Assembly (NCBI GenBank): GCA_001799575.1
Contig: MGTT01000015.1
Coordinates: 175,403-239,402 of the forward strand
Origin: Elusimicrobia bacterium GWA2_56_46
GTDB lineage: Bacteria > Elusimicrobiota > Elusimicrobia > Elusimicrobiales > UBA9959
Direction of reading: 5' to 3'
Length of the DNA stretch: 64,000 nucleotides
In this document: positions 1 through 7,639 of the stretch, one piece after another
How the letters are laid out: every line of letters starts with the position of its first letter
Position numbering within the stretch: the first letter of the stretch is position 1
Translations under genes and position numbers: made by a program
Notes under the pieces: model-generated
Databases searched by the model: none
What the model was told of the DNA's origin: nothing
What the model saw: only the letters and a program-made list of their open reading frames with translations

Positions 1-38
1 TGAACCAGCAGCGCGGAGATAAATATCAGTTTTTTCAT
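1..38 (-). CDS. start of a secreted protein, truncated by the window edge
   Basis: The complement reads an ATG at 38-36 followed by MKKLIFISALLV, a typical signal-peptide start with a Lys pair and a hydrophobic stretch. A GGAGG ribosome site lies about 5 bases upstream, at 44-49. Only 12 codons are inside the window, so the function cannot be told. It is divergent from the ferredoxin-like gene at 159. Confidence 0.6.
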   Translation of the reverse strand, partial: MKKLIFISALLV

Positions 39-119
39 AAAAGGCCTCCGGAGCGCCGGTATTCTTTCAGGGATGCCGGCGCTTCCGCTATTAGACAAAT
101 TTCCGCGCGCGCGTTCAAG

Positions 120-149
120 TTGACAGAATGATACTTAACTGGATAGGAT
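120..149 (+). promoter_or_regulatory. sigma-70-like promoter for the ferredoxin-like gene
   Basis: A perfect TTGACA (120-125) and a TAGGAT (144-149) are separated by 18 bases. Transcription would begin close to the ATG at 159, giving a very short or leaderless transcript. The AGGAT could instead be a weak ribosome site, so the reading is not unique. Confidence 0.45.
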
Positions 150-158
150 AACCCTAAT

Positions 159-1031
159 ATGAAAAAAAGGAAAATAATAAAAATAGACGAGAGTAAATGC
201 GATGGCTGCGGGCTTTGCATCCCCAACTGCCCCGAAGGGGCTTTGCGGGTGATAGACGGCAAGGCCCGCCTGATAAGCGACCTGTTGTGCGACGGGCTGG
301 GGGCTTGTCTGGGTGAGTGTCCGCGGGGAGCCATTGCCATAGAAGAGCGCGGGGCCGCGGCCTACGATGAAAAGCAAGTGATGGAGAACATGGTTAAGCA
401 AGGCAGGAATACGGTCGAAGCGCATTTAAAACACCTTAAAGACCATGGTCAGGATGATTTTTTGAAGCAGGCGCTGGATTTCCTGAAAGAAAAAGGCGTC
501 CCGGATCCGAGGGAGGAGAAAAGTCACAAGTCACAGGCTGCAAGTCACAGGCCGGAAGCGGGCGGGCATGCGCCCTGCGGCTGTCCTGGAGCGCGCGAGA
601 TGGATTTCCGTGGCAAAGCCGGGGAGAGCGGCGCGCCGGGAGCGGTCAGTTCCCAGCTCAGGCAGTGGCCGGTGCAGCTGCACCTGGTTTCCCCGCTGGC
701 GCCGTATTTTAAAAATGCCGATGTCGTGCTGGCCGCCGACTGTGCGGCGTATGCTTACGGCGACTTCCACAATGGTTTTCTCAAAGGCAAAAGCCTTGCC
801 ATAGCCTGCCCCAAGCTGGACGACGGTCGGGAGATATATATCGGGAAGCTCAGGAGTCTTATTGATGACGCCCGGGTGAACACGCTGACCGTGGTCACTA
901 TGGAGGTTCCCTGCTGCTCCGGGCTGGCGGGAATGGTCCAGGAGGCGCTCGGCGGCGCCAAGAGGAAAGTTCCGGTGAAGCACACGGTAATCGGTCTCCA
1001 GGGCGAGATAAAAAGTTCGGACTGGCTGTAG
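159..1031 (+). CDS. ferredoxin-like iron-sulfur protein, 290 aa
   Basis: The N-terminal 60 residues form a two-cluster ferredoxin fold. Cluster 1 is canonical (C14, C17, C20, C24). Cluster 2 has C44, C50 and C54 but L47 where the second ligand should be, so it may hold a three-iron or atypically ligated cluster. The C-terminal part (about 170-290) has conserved-looking CPKLD and MEVPCCSG segments, like the larger iron-sulfur proteins often annotated only as 4Fe-4S binding protein; they probably pass electrons in anaerobic metabolism, but the partner is not visible here. Residues about 121-131 are translated from a short intergenic-type repeat lying in the linker. A promoter lies directly upstream. 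The fold assignment is secure; the physiological role is unknown. Confidence 0.85.
   Translation: MKKRKIIKIDESKCDGCGLCIPNCPEGALRVIDGKARLISDLLCDGLGACLGECPRGAIAIEERGAAAYDEKQVMENMVKQGRNTVEAHLKHLKDHGQDDFLKQALDFLKEKGVPDPREEKSHKSQAASHRPEAGGHAPCGCPGAREMDFRGKAGESGAPGAVSSQLRQWPVQLHLVSPLAPYFKNADVVLAADCAAYAYGDFHNGFLKGKSLAIACPKLDDGREIYIGKLRSLIDDARVNTLTVVTMEVPCCSGLAGMVQEALGGAKRKVPVKHTVIGLQGEIKSSDWL
521..553. repeat. degenerate tandem repeat inside a gene
   Basis: AAGTCACA-type units recur three times (521, 529 and 543). The stretch is translated in frame as KSHKSQAASH within the linker of the ferredoxin-like protein. The same kind of sequence (GAGTCACGAGCC units) lies inside metH at 60.3 kb. Confidence 0.6.
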
Positions 1032-1101
1032 TTCTGGTAAATCCTCCGATAAGCGGTAATCCTAGTGGCTTTGGGTTAACGAACCGCAGGATAGTAAAAC
1101 C

Positions 1102-1219
1102 GGGGGCCTGCCGATGGACAGCCTTTGTGCTTCACGAGCCCAGTGTCCGTAGCAAAACTTAACGGCAGTGTAGTCCACTCGGCGGCCTGCGGGACAAAAA
1201 GGCTGTCCATCGGCACCCC
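1102..1219. repeat. hairpin element, copy 1
   Basis: Member of a dispersed family with conserved GGGGGCCTG and GGCGGCCTGCGGGAC blocks. Its own stem is GATGGACAGCCTTT (from 1113) pairing with AAAGGCTGTCCATC (1198-1211). Compared with copies 2 and 4 the blocks are in the reverse orientation, and the outer GGCGGCGGG end is missing. The nearby TCCTCCGATAAGCGG (1037-1060) recurs inverted at 27.52 kb, so the repeated unit extends beyond the hairpin. Confidence 0.65.
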
Positions 1220-1407
1220 TTAGTAAAATTTACACACTTGATGGTCGCTCGGCATTCCAATCTGAAAATACAATATATTGACCCCTCCCAAATTAATACT
1301 TGAATTACCCGCCCAGTATAGGAATCGGTAAGTTTTACAAAATCACCGGTGCTTTTCCCGACTTCCACAGTTCCCCTTAAAATCATCATCTCTTCATTGG
1401 CAACCAT
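1159..1407 (-). other. open frame in the gap between repeats, doubtful
   Basis: The 1032-1708 gap holds two hairpin elements (1102-1219 and 1469-1635) around a more AT-rich, apparently unique stretch. On the minus strand this gives an 82-residue frame beginning MVANEEMMILRG with some protein-like character (RGTVEVGKSTGDFVKLTDSY). It has no convincing ribosome site, and its last 19 residues are translated from the repeat. It may be the decayed end of a gene; I recognise no family. Confidence 0.15.
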
Positions 1408-1468
1408 CTTGCAGTTTGGATGCCTCGTGGGCAAATATAGGTTCGTTTTTAAGTCTGTATTTAGGAGG

Positions 1469-1635
1469 ATGGCGGCGGGGTATAACTGGAGGGGTGACGG
1501 GGCCAAGCCTTTTCGTCCCGCAGGCCGCCGAGGGAAGCGGAAAGGCTTGGCCCCGGCAGGCCCCCGAACTCGCAGCCCGCCGCCATTTTTCCATTTTTCA
1601 CCCATTGGGTGAAATCTTCTCGTCAATGACGCAGG
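1469..1635. repeat. hairpin element, copy 2 (long form)
   Basis: Starts ATGGCGGCGGGG and ends CCCGCCGCCAT (inverted ends). Inside are GGAGGGGTGAC, a private stem GGGGCCAAGCC / GGCTTGGCCCC, the shared CCGCAGGCCGCC block, and GGCAGGCCCCCGAACT. The right flank continues through a TTCACCC/GGGTGAA palindrome to CAATGACGCAGG. That flank is shared, inverted, with copy 3 at 27.3 kb. Confidence 0.75.
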
Positions 1636-1708
1636 CCTGTGAGAGGAGAATTTGGGAGTTCCCCTCCATTGAGCCGTCCGGTAAAGTTTGATAAGATATT
1701 CCTATAAC

Positions 1709-1780
1709 GGCGCGGTGGCCAAGTGGTAAGGCGGCAGTCTGCAAAACTGCTATTCGTGGGTTCGATTCCCACCCGCGCCT
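1709..1780 (+). tRNA. tRNA-Cys (GCA)
   Basis: A 7-bp acceptor stem GGCGCGG/CCGCGCC closes a cloverleaf with anticodon GCA in the loop CTGCAAA. The T-arm is GTGGGTTCGATTCCCAC. The discriminator is T at 1780, as expected for cysteine tRNA. CCA is not encoded. The 3' end is duplicated 217 bp downstream. Confidence 0.95.
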
Positions 1781-1980
1781 TTCAAAATTTGGTGGGAATC
1801 GAAGCCGACCCGAGCGCTCGCGGTGCGGGTGGAGCGAAGCGACACAATTCAGCGCTCAGAAAAGTGAGCGTAGCGAACGTCAGCGAGGGCGGCCGGCTTC
1901 GAGGGAGCGAGTGGGAACGAGCGGAAGGGTGGACTTTGCATTCTTGCTTTGCGGATGGACACAGATCAGTGAGCAGGAAG

Positions 1981-1998
1981 GATTCCCACCCGCGCCTT
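1981..1998 (+). repeat. duplicated 3' end of tRNA-Cys (att-like)
   Basis: The 18 bases GATTCCCACCCGCGCCTT repeat exactly the tRNA-Cys end at 1764-1781. The enclosed ~200 bp carry no gene. They hold an inverted copy of the T-arm (1791-1803, GGTGGGAATCGAA) and irregular GCGAGCG-like repeats. Direct duplication of a tRNA 3' end is the usual scar of a site-specific integration or an excised element; the small size here suggests a remnant. Confidence 0.6.
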
Positions 1999-2009
1999 GA
2001 ATTTGACAG

Positions 2010-2098
2010 CGAAGGTTGGAAGGTTCGAGGGTTGGATGGTTAGAGGTCGGGCATTCCTTCTTCAAACCTTCTAACCCTCCAATCCTCTAACCCTCATC
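2010..2098. repeat. degenerate tandem repeats in inverted arms
   Basis: Left arm: GGTTGGAAGGTTCGAGGGTT-type units. Right arm: AACCTTCTAACCCTCCAATC-type units, the approximate complement. About 15 bp of spacer separates them. The same right-arm units occur at 32.4 kb. The block ends just before the ribosome site of the aminotransferase gene. Confidence 0.7.
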
Positions 2099-2110
2099 CT
2101 TGGGGTTATC

Positions 2111-3271
2111 ATGCATCTCAGTCGTCTGGCGATGTCCGTGGGCCAATCCGCCACCTTAAAGTTGAACGAGCTTGCCAACAGCCTTAAAGCCGAAGGCAGG
2201 CCCGTCATCCATCTCGGCGGCGGCGAGCCCGAAGAAAAGATCCCGCGGGGAGCCTATGATGCCGCGGTAAAGAAGCTGGACACCGGCTATATACACTATA
2301 CCGCCGTAAGCGGCATCCCCGAACTCAAAAAAGAGATCGCCTCCTACACCGAGCATAACTACGGCCTGAAACCCGCCGCCAAAAATATCGTGGTCTCCGG
2401 CGGCGCCAAACAGGCGATCTACAATTTCCTAATGGCGGTGGTGGATCCCGGCTCGGAAGTGGTTTTCCCCGCGCCGTATTGGGTCAGCTACCCCGAAATG
2501 GTGAAGCTGGTTCACGGCGTCCCGATAATCGTGCGCCCGGGGCCCGGCGAGCTGATTCCCGGCATTGAGGAAATGGACCGGCATATCACCTCCAACACCC
2601 GCGCGGTGATGCTGAACAGCCCGAATAATCCTTCAGGCGCGCTCTACCCCGAAGCTTTCGTGCGTGAACTCGTGGAGATCTGCGAATACCGCGGCGTATA
2701 TCTTATGATGGACGACATCTACGACCGTCTGGTATTCGACGGCGCTTCCGCGCCCCGCGCTTTTGCCATGTCCGGGCGGCCGCTGGACGATTCCATCATT
2801 GTTTCCATAAACGGCGTTTCCAAGGCTTATTCCATGACCGGTTTCCGCATCGGCTGGAGCGTGGCTGGAGAAGCTGTTTCCCTCGCCATGGCCAAAATCC
2901 AGGCCCAGGTCACTTCCTGCCCTTCGGGGCTGAGCCAGGCGGCCGCGGCCGGCGCCCTGGGCGGACACGGGGCGTTCGTGGAGGAGCTGCGCGTCCAGCT
3001 TGAAAAGAAACGGAACCTGATGGTTTCGGAACTTAAAAAAATAAAAAAAGTGAAACTTCACGTTCCGCAGGGAACTTTCTACAGTTTCCCCGATTTCAGC
3101 GCCTATGAAAAAGATTCCGAGAAACTTTCAAGGCTTTTGCTCGACAAGGCCATGGTGGTCACCGTTCCCGGCAGGGAATTCGGGCTGGACGGACATCTGC
3201 GCCTCAGTTATTGCGGATCGGAAAAAGATATCGTGGAAGGAGTTTCCAGGATCGAAAAAATTTTAGACTAA
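2111..3271 (+). CDS. class I/II PLP-dependent aminotransferase, aspartate-aminotransferase type, 386 aa
   Basis: Fold-type I aminotransferase. Visible residues are the Schiff-base lysine K238 in NGVSKAYSMTGFRIGW, the PLP-binding D201 and Y204 in DDIYD, the SPNNPSG loop near 170-176 and the carboxylate-binding R364 in HLRLSY. Length is normal for the AspC/Iβ group, which moves amino groups between aspartate or related substrates and 2-oxoglutarate in the cytoplasm. Exact substrate cannot be told; an aromatic or alanine aminotransferase is possible. It lies 21 bp upstream of pckA on the same strand, so oxaloacetate formed from aspartate could feed PEPCK. The start ATG has only a weak GGGGTT site just after a repeat block. 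Confidence 0.88.
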   Translation: MHLSRLAMSVGQSATLKLNELANSLKAEGRPVIHLGGGEPEEKIPRGAYDAAVKKLDTGYIHYTAVSGIPELKKEIASYTEHNYGLKPAAKNIVVSGGAKQAIYNFLMAVVDPGSEVVFPAPYWVSYPEMVKLVHGVPIIVRPGPGELIPGIEEMDRHITSNTRAVMLNSPNNPSGALYPEAFVRELVEICEYRGVYLMMDDIYDRLVFDGASAPRAFAMSGRPLDDSIIVSINGVSKAYSMTGFRIGWSVAGEAVSLAMAKIQAQVTSCPSGLSQAAAAGALGGHGAFVEELRVQLEKKRNLMVSELKKIKKVKLHVPQGTFYSFPDFSAYEKDSEKLSRLLLDKAMVVTVPGREFGLDGHLRLSYCGSEKDIVEGVSRIEKILD

Positions 3272-3292
3272 CAGTCTGCTGAGGAGACTTTT

Positions 3293-4912
3293 ATGGCCAA
3301 CGCGACAGTGGCGGACTCAGGACGGGTGTCCGCGGAACTTGGGAATATAGGTATAAGAACCTCCGGCGCCGTTCATGTGAATCTTTGCGCGCCGGTGCTG
3401 TATGAACACATAATCTCCAGGGGGGAAGGCGTGATCGCCCAGAACGGCCCCGTTGTCGCGCGCACCGGCGCCCATACCGCCCGCGCGGCCCAGGACAAGT
3501 TCATCGTGAAACGGGAGCCCAGCGCCGCCCAGATCTGGTGGGGCGCCTATAACGTGCCGTTCGAAGCCGGGAAGTTCGACAGGCTCTACGGAAAAATAAC
3601 CGCGTACTTCAAAGACAAGGATATATACGTGAGGGACTGCTGGGCGGGTTCCGACCTTCAGCATCGCCTGCCCGTGCGCATCATCACCGAGTACGCCTGG
3701 CATAACCTGTTCGCCGGCCATATGTTCCTCGGGCCCTCCTGCGAGGCCGCCCTGCAGAAACACGACCCGCAGTTCACCGTTATCTGCGCGCCCGGCTGCA
3801 AGGCCGAGCCCGCAGTGGACGGAACCAGGAGTTCCACTTTCATTCTGGTGGATTTTGAGAAGAAAACGGTCATAATAGGCGGAACGGCTTACGCGGGCGA
3901 GATAAAAAAATCTATCTTCACCGTGATGAACTATCTGCTGCCGCTCAAGGGCGTAATGCCGATGCACTGCTCGGCCAATATAGGAGGAGCCGGGGACACC
4001 GCGCTGTTCTTCGGTCTGTCCGGCACCGGCAAGACCACCCTTTCCTCGGATTCCGGCCGGCGGCTGATCGGCGACGATGAACACGGCTGGACGGACGACG
4101 GTATTTTTAACTTCGAGGGCGGCTGTTACGCCAAAGTAATCAACCTTTCCCCTGAGGCGGAGCCTAAGATCCACGCGGCCACGCGCCGCTTCGGCACGGT
4201 GCTGGAGAACGTGGTCTATGATCCCCGCACAAGAGAATTGGATCTCGGGGACGGTTCCATAACCGAGAACACGCGCGCCGGCTATCCGCTGGAATACATA
4301 GATAACGCCGTCAGGGGCGAATATTTTGCGCATCCGAAGAACATCATTATGCTGACCTACGACGCTTTCGGAGTGCTGCCCCCCATCTCTAAGCTTTCCT
4401 ATGAGCAGGCTATGTACCACTTCATTTCCGGCTACACCGCCAAAGTGGCGAATACCGAGATGGGCGTCAGGGAGCCCAGGGCGACATTCAGCGCCTGTTT
4501 CGGCGCGCCTTTCATGAGCCATCATCCTTCGGTTTACGCCGGCCTCCTGGAAAAGAAGATGCGCGCGCACAAGGTCAACTGCTGGCTGATAAACACGGGT
4601 TTGGCTGGCGGCCCATACGGGACAGGCAGGCGGATAAGCATACAGCACACCCGCGCTCTTCTTAACGGCGCCCTGAGCGGAGAGCTGGCGAATGTGAAAT
4701 TTGCGAAGGACGCGGTTTTCGGCTTTGAACTCCCGGTTTCCTGCCCCGGAGTGCCGCCGGAGATAATGGCCCCGCGCCTGGCCTGGAAGAGCGCCGCGGA
4801 GTATGACGCCAAGTGCGCCGAACTGGCCGGGCTCTTCGAGAAAAACTTCGGGCAGTTCAATGTTTCGGATAAGAGGATAACGGAAGCCGGTCCCGCGGTC
4901 CGGAATAGCTGA
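3293..4912 (+). CDS. pckA: phosphoenolpyruvate carboxykinase (ATP), 539 aa
   Basis: Catalyses oxaloacetate + ATP to PEP + CO2 + ADP, the entry step of gluconeogenesis; in anaerobes it can run the other way to fix CO2. Seen: kinase P-loop GLSGTGKTT at 241-249, the metal-site IGDDEHGW at 259-266, GTAYAGEIKKS (metal ligand K205) and the substrate-binding TGAHTAR region near 58-64. Length (539) fits the ATP-type family, not the longer GTP type. A GAGGAG-like site precedes the ATG, and the gene probably shares a transcript with the aminotransferase upstream. No terminator is evident; the next gene has its own promoter. Confidence 0.95.
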   Translation: MANATVADSGRVSAELGNIGIRTSGAVHVNLCAPVLYEHIISRGEGVIAQNGPVVARTGAHTARAAQDKFIVKREPSAAQIWWGAYNVPFEAGKFDRLYGKITAYFKDKDIYVRDCWAGSDLQHRLPVRIITEYAWHNLFAGHMFLGPSCEAALQKHDPQFTVICAPGCKAEPAVDGTRSSTFILVDFEKKTVIIGGTAYAGEIKKSIFTVMNYLLPLKGVMPMHCSANIGGAGDTALFFGLSGTGKTTLSSDSGRRLIGDDEHGWTDDGIFNFEGGCYAKVINLSPEAEPKIHAATRRFGTVLENVVYDPRTRELDLGDGSITENTRAGYPLEYIDNAVRGEYFAHPKNIIMLTYDAFGVLPPISKLSYEQAMYHFISGYTAKVANTEMGVREPRATFSACFGAPFMSHHPSVYAGLLEKKMRAHKVNCWLINTGLAGGPYGTGRRISIQHTRALLNGALSGELANVKFAKDAVFGFELPVSCPGVPPEIMAPRLAWKSAAEYDAKCAELAGLFEKNFGQFNVSDKRITEAGPAVRNS

Positions 4913-4924
4913 AAAACAATTTCA

Positions 4925-4955
4925 TTGACAAACGCAATGGAAAATAAGGTAATAT
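4925..4955 (+). promoter_or_regulatory. promoter of the SWIB gene
   Basis: Perfect TTGACA (4925-4930) and TAATAT (4950-4955), with a slightly long 19-base spacer. It lies between pckA and the short SWIB gene, which has a strong AGGAGGAAG ribosome site, suggesting abundant expression. Confidence 0.55.
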
Positions 4956-4994
4956 CTCTTTAGTCAGCAACAAACCCTATAGGAGGAAGTACAA

Positions 4995-5255
4995 ATGCCC
5001 GCAGCTAAAACAAACTCGAAGTTCATGGCCCCCATCACCCCGGACGCCGTTCTGGCGGAAGTGGTCGGCTCCAAGCCCATTCCCAGGACCGAAATCGTAA
5101 AGAAACTCTGGGCCTACATCAAGAAGAACAACCTTCAGGACAAAAAGAACAGAAGGATGATCAACGGCGATGAGAAGCTCACCAAAGTGTTCAACGGCAA
5201 GAAACAGGTCAGCATGTTCGAAATTGCCAAACTGATCGGCAAACACGCGAAATAA
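4995..5255 (+). CDS. SWIB/MDM2-domain mini-protein, 86 aa
   Basis: Nearly the whole protein is one SWIB domain: PITPDAVLAEVVGSKPIPRTE, then KKLWAYIKKNNLQDKKNRRMI and DEKLTKVFNGKKQVSMFEI. The fold is best known from eukaryotic chromatin remodellers and chlamydial topoisomerase. Free-standing bacterial copies occur in several phyla and are thought to bind DNA or condense the chromosome, but their role is not settled. The protein is lysine-rich and basic. It stands as a single transcription unit with its own promoter, a strong ribosome site and a terminator, as expected for an abundant small nucleoid protein; that role is inference. Confidence 0.88.
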   Translation: MPAAKTNSKFMAPITPDAVLAEVVGSKPIPRTEIVKKLWAYIKKNNLQDKKNRRMINGDEKLTKVFNGKKQVSMFEIAKLIGKHAK

Positions 5256-5276
5256 GCGGCTTAACCGGCAGATATT

Positions 5277-5308
5277 AACGTCGTCCTCGAAAGGGGCCGG
5301 CGTTTTTA
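5277..5308 (+). terminator. rho-independent terminator after the SWIB gene
   Basis: AACGTCGTCCTC and GGGGCCGGCGTT form a 12-bp stem with one mismatch and a GAAA tetraloop, followed by TTTTT. Confidence 0.85.
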
Positions 5309-5312
5309 TTTA

Positions 5313-5333
5313 AAAAGGTGCCTGGCACCTTTT
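5313..5333 (-). terminator. REP-like palindrome serving the minus strand as terminator
   Basis: AAAAGGTGCC, T, GGCACCTTTT is a perfect palindrome with a one-base centre. On the minus strand it follows the diguanylate cyclase stop by a few bases and runs into TTTTTAAAT, which suits termination. The same core recurs in a longer palindrome at 62861-62895; similar GGTGCCTGGCACC motifs are typical of REP sequences mobilised by REP-associated (RAYT) transposases, none of which is present here. Confidence 0.65.
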
Positions 5334-5338
5334 GGGGG

Positions 5339-7057
5339 TCAGTCTTTGCGGCGGTCTACTATGTAGGCGCTTTTCTCGCGGCCTTTGGCGGCCTTTTTCA
5401 GCTCCGAGCCGATATTGCTGACCTGGGCGAACGAAGCCAGGGGGCGGATGGTGTTGTGGACTATGCCTATGGAGATGGAAAGGAAAGGAAACTGTTTAAT
5501 ATTGCCCTGGCGGTCGGTGGAGACTATATGGCCGCGTTCCCGGTCTTCCCTGGTGTAGAAAGAGGGAGAGATCTCGTCGAAAGCCGCCGCTATGCGACCA
5601 GCAAGCTCCTCGGCTTTCCCGAATTCGGTGATGATGATGAAGTCGTCGCCGCCGATATGTCCTATAAAGTCCCTGGAGTTTTCATTCCGGATAGTGAGCT
5701 TGACAAGCAGGTTGGCCGTGGCCTTGAGGACGCGGTCGCCGGCCTCGAACCCGTAAATATCGTTGAAGGCCTTGAAATTGTTCAGGTCCAGGTAAAGGAC
5801 GGCAAAGGAGCTGCCCTGCCGGATCTCGCGCTCTACCCTGGCCTGGATGGAGGGGTTGCCGGGGAGTTTTGAAAGAGGGTTGGTGTCCAGAACCTGCTTG
5901 TTGCGCTTGAGGATCATGCGGATGCGGGCGACAAGCTCGTCCGTATCCACCGGTTTTATGAGGTAGTCGTCTATGCCCATGCTCAGGCCCTTGAGCTTGG
6001 TTTTTTTCTCGCCGTAGGCGGTGCAGATGATGATCGGTATATGGGCGAAAAGAGGGTTGTCTTTCAGATCCTGCGCGACCGTCAGACCGTCTTTAAGCGG
6101 CATATTATAGTCAAGCACCGCGATGTCGGGGTGCGTCTCAAAAATAACCCGCAGGGCCTCCCGCCCGTCGCTGGCGATAAAAACCTCGAAACCGGCGGCC
6201 TCCACCGTCTCTTTCATCAGAAGCAGCAGTTCCGTCTGGTCGTCCGCCAGCAGAACCCTGGGCCTGGACGGTTTTGACGCTTCCCCGTCCGCCGGTAACC
6301 CGTTTTCCCCGGTCTCTTTTTCTATAACGGAGAGAAGGAGGTCTCCGGGCAGCTCCCTGGCGATGAGTTCGGGCAGGCCGGTGAGCAGGCCGCGCTCCTG
6401 GAAATTGTTAAAGCGCAGGGCGCTGATCACGATAACGGGAATCGCCGCCGTGCCGGTTTCCCTGCGCAGTTCGTCCAGCAGCCGGAAGCCGTTTTGTTTG
6501 GGCATCAGGATGTCCAGCAGGATCACTCCCGGCCGCTCGTTTTTTGCCGCCGCCGCCGCCCGGAGGGGGTCGTTGATCACAACGGGCCTGTAATTGTTGG
6601 ACTCCAGGAACATCCTGACCAGTTCCGAGAATTCCTCGTCGGAGTCGGCGATCAACACGGTCACCGGACGGTTTTTGTCCGGTTTGGGGGCCGCATTCAG
6701 GAGCGCGGCTTTCAGGGCCTCGAAGTCCAGGGGTTTGGTAAGATACGCCTTGACGCCCGGCGCGGGCCCGGTCAGGAGATCCGCTTCCGGCGTTATGGAG
6801 AAAACCACTATCTTCTGGTTTTCCGTCAGGATGTTTTTTTTCAACTCGGACAGGAGATCCAGGGGATCGAAAGTTCCGGACAGAATGTCCAGGAGAACCA
6901 GATCCGGTTTCCAGTCCCTGACGGAGTCCAGGATTTCCCGGCAGGCGTCGGCGCTCCTGACCGCCCAGGCTTTGCTTTCCAGAAAAACCCTGAGTTCGGC
7001 GGCATGTCCGGAGTACGCGCCGGCGAGAAGTATTTTCTTTCCCAGACCCTCTTCCAT
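5339..7057 (-). CDS. triple-receiver response regulator with GGDEF domain, 572 aa
   Basis: Three receiver domains are followed by a GGDEF diguanylate cyclase, which would make cyclic di-GMP from GTP. Receiver 1 (about 8-125) keeps D57 and K108 but lacks the acidic pair near its start. Receiver 2 (about 133-245) has D182 but no conserved lysine. Receiver 3 (about 267-385) is complete (D272/D273, D316, K368). The cyclase (about 400-570) has LDLNNFKAFND and an intact GGDDF at 469-473. The product-inhibition RxxD is NSRD, so feedback inhibition is probably lost. This resembles PleD-type regulators, with only the third receiver clearly able to be phosphorylated. It is divergent from the ATP synthase operon across only 37 bp. 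Confidence 0.92.
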   Translation of the reverse strand: MEEGLGKKILLAGAYSGHAAELRVFLESKAWAVRSADACREILDSVRDWKPDLVLLDILSGTFDPLDLLSELKKNILTENQKIVVFSITPEADLLTGPAPGVKAYLTKPLDFEALKAALLNAAPKPDKNRPVTVLIADSDEEFSELVRMFLESNNYRPVVINDPLRAAAAAKNERPGVILLDILMPKQNGFRLLDELRRETGTAAIPVIVISALRFNNFQERGLLTGLPELIARELPGDLLLSVIEKETGENGLPADGEASKPSRPRVLLADDQTELLLLMKETVEAAGFEVFIASDGREALRVIFETHPDIAVLDYNMPLKDGLTVAQDLKDNPLFAHIPIIICTAYGEKKTKLKGLSMGIDDYLIKPVDTDELVARIRMILKRNKQVLDTNPLSKLPGNPSIQARVEREIRQGSSFAVLYLDLNNFKAFNDIYGFEAGDRVLKATANLLVKLTIRNENSRDFIGHIGGDDFIIITEFGKAEELAGRIAAAFDEISPSFYTREDRERGHIVSTDRQGNIKQFPFLSISIGIVHNTIRPLASFAQVSNIGSELKKAAKGREKSAYIVDRRKD

Positions 7058-7094
7058 AAAACTGATTCTAACATTTATTTAGTAAACTTATGTA

Positions 7095-7352
7095 ATGAAA
7101 GACGGGGACGAGACGGGCTACTATAAGTACGCCCAGATAGGGCTGGAACTGGCCGGCGGCGTGGGCCTTGGTTTCTGGGCCGGCTACCGGCTGGATCTCC
7201 GGTTCGGCTCTTCGCCGTGGCTGATGCTTGCCGGTTCCGCCGCGGGGCTGGCCGCCGGTTTTTTTCTGGTTCTCAGGGAACTTCCCGGGGAAAAGGATTT
7301 CAGCGCGGGGGCGGCCAGGGGCGGAAAAAAAGGCGGGGGAGCAAAACAATGA
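7095..7352 (+). CDS. atpZ: AtpZ-like F0 accessory subunit, 85 aa
   Basis: Small protein with two membrane helices (about 15-32 and 41-60: LELAGGVGLGFWAGYRLD and WLMLAGSAAGLAAGFFLVL), the AtpZ/AtpI pattern. These subunits help assemble the c-ring or supply magnesium or calcium to the complex. Position first in the atp operon supports the call. The lysine- and glycine-rich tail overlaps the next gene by ATGA (7349-7352). Confidence 0.8.
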   Translation: MKDGDETGYYKYAQIGLELAGGVGLGFWAGYRLDLRFGSSPWLMLAGSAAGLAAGFFLVLRELPGEKDFSAGAARGGKKGGGAKQ

Positions 7353-7639
7353 TGGACTCGGCCTGGTCCGCGGCCGCCTGGGGGGCGGCGTTCGGGACGC
7401 TGAACGGCTGGACGGCGCGCCGGGCCCTGCGGAGCGCGCTGGATAAGCCGGACAAGGTTTTCTACGCCGTCTTTACCGCCGGGTTTTTATGGCGGCTGCT
7501 TTTTCTCGTCGGAGCGGTTTGGCTTCTCCGGGATAAAAAGTATATAATCTTACTCCCGTTCTCCGGGGTTCTTATTTTCACACAGTTCATGTTCGAGGCG
7601 GTTCCTTTAAGGAAACATGGAACTAAAGACAATACTTGA
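7349..7639 (+). CDS. atpI: ATP synthase subunit I (AtpI-like), 96 aa
   Basis: The ATG overlaps the atpZ stop as ATGA, and the 3' end overlaps atpB by 23 bp, so the three genes are translationally coupled. The protein has hydrophobic helices at about 5-20, 38-60 and 64-84, the AtpI arrangement of a non-essential assembly factor for the c-ring. Family sequence conservation is low, so the assignment rests mainly on position and topology. ATG at 7352 is an equally possible start. Confidence 0.7.
   Translation: MMDSAWSAAAWGAAFGTLNGWTARRALRSALDKPDKVFYAVFTAGFLWRLLFLVGAVWLLRDKKYIILLPFSGVLIFTQFMFEAVPLRKHGTKDNT

Noticed and set aside
1469..1635. Hairpin elements as integron attC sites
   Set aside because: They lack the GTTRRRY/RYYYAAC core sites and there is no integrase or cassette array; arms are much longer and GC-rich.
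1723..2043. 106-residue frame across tRNA-Cys and its duplicated end
   Set aside because: It overlaps the tRNA and GCGAGCG-type repeats; the product has no protein-like pattern.
3317..4648. 443-residue open frame antisense to pckA
   Set aside because: Shadow of a GC-rich gene; the plus strand carries all PEPCK motifs, and the antisense product is low-complexity with no family features.
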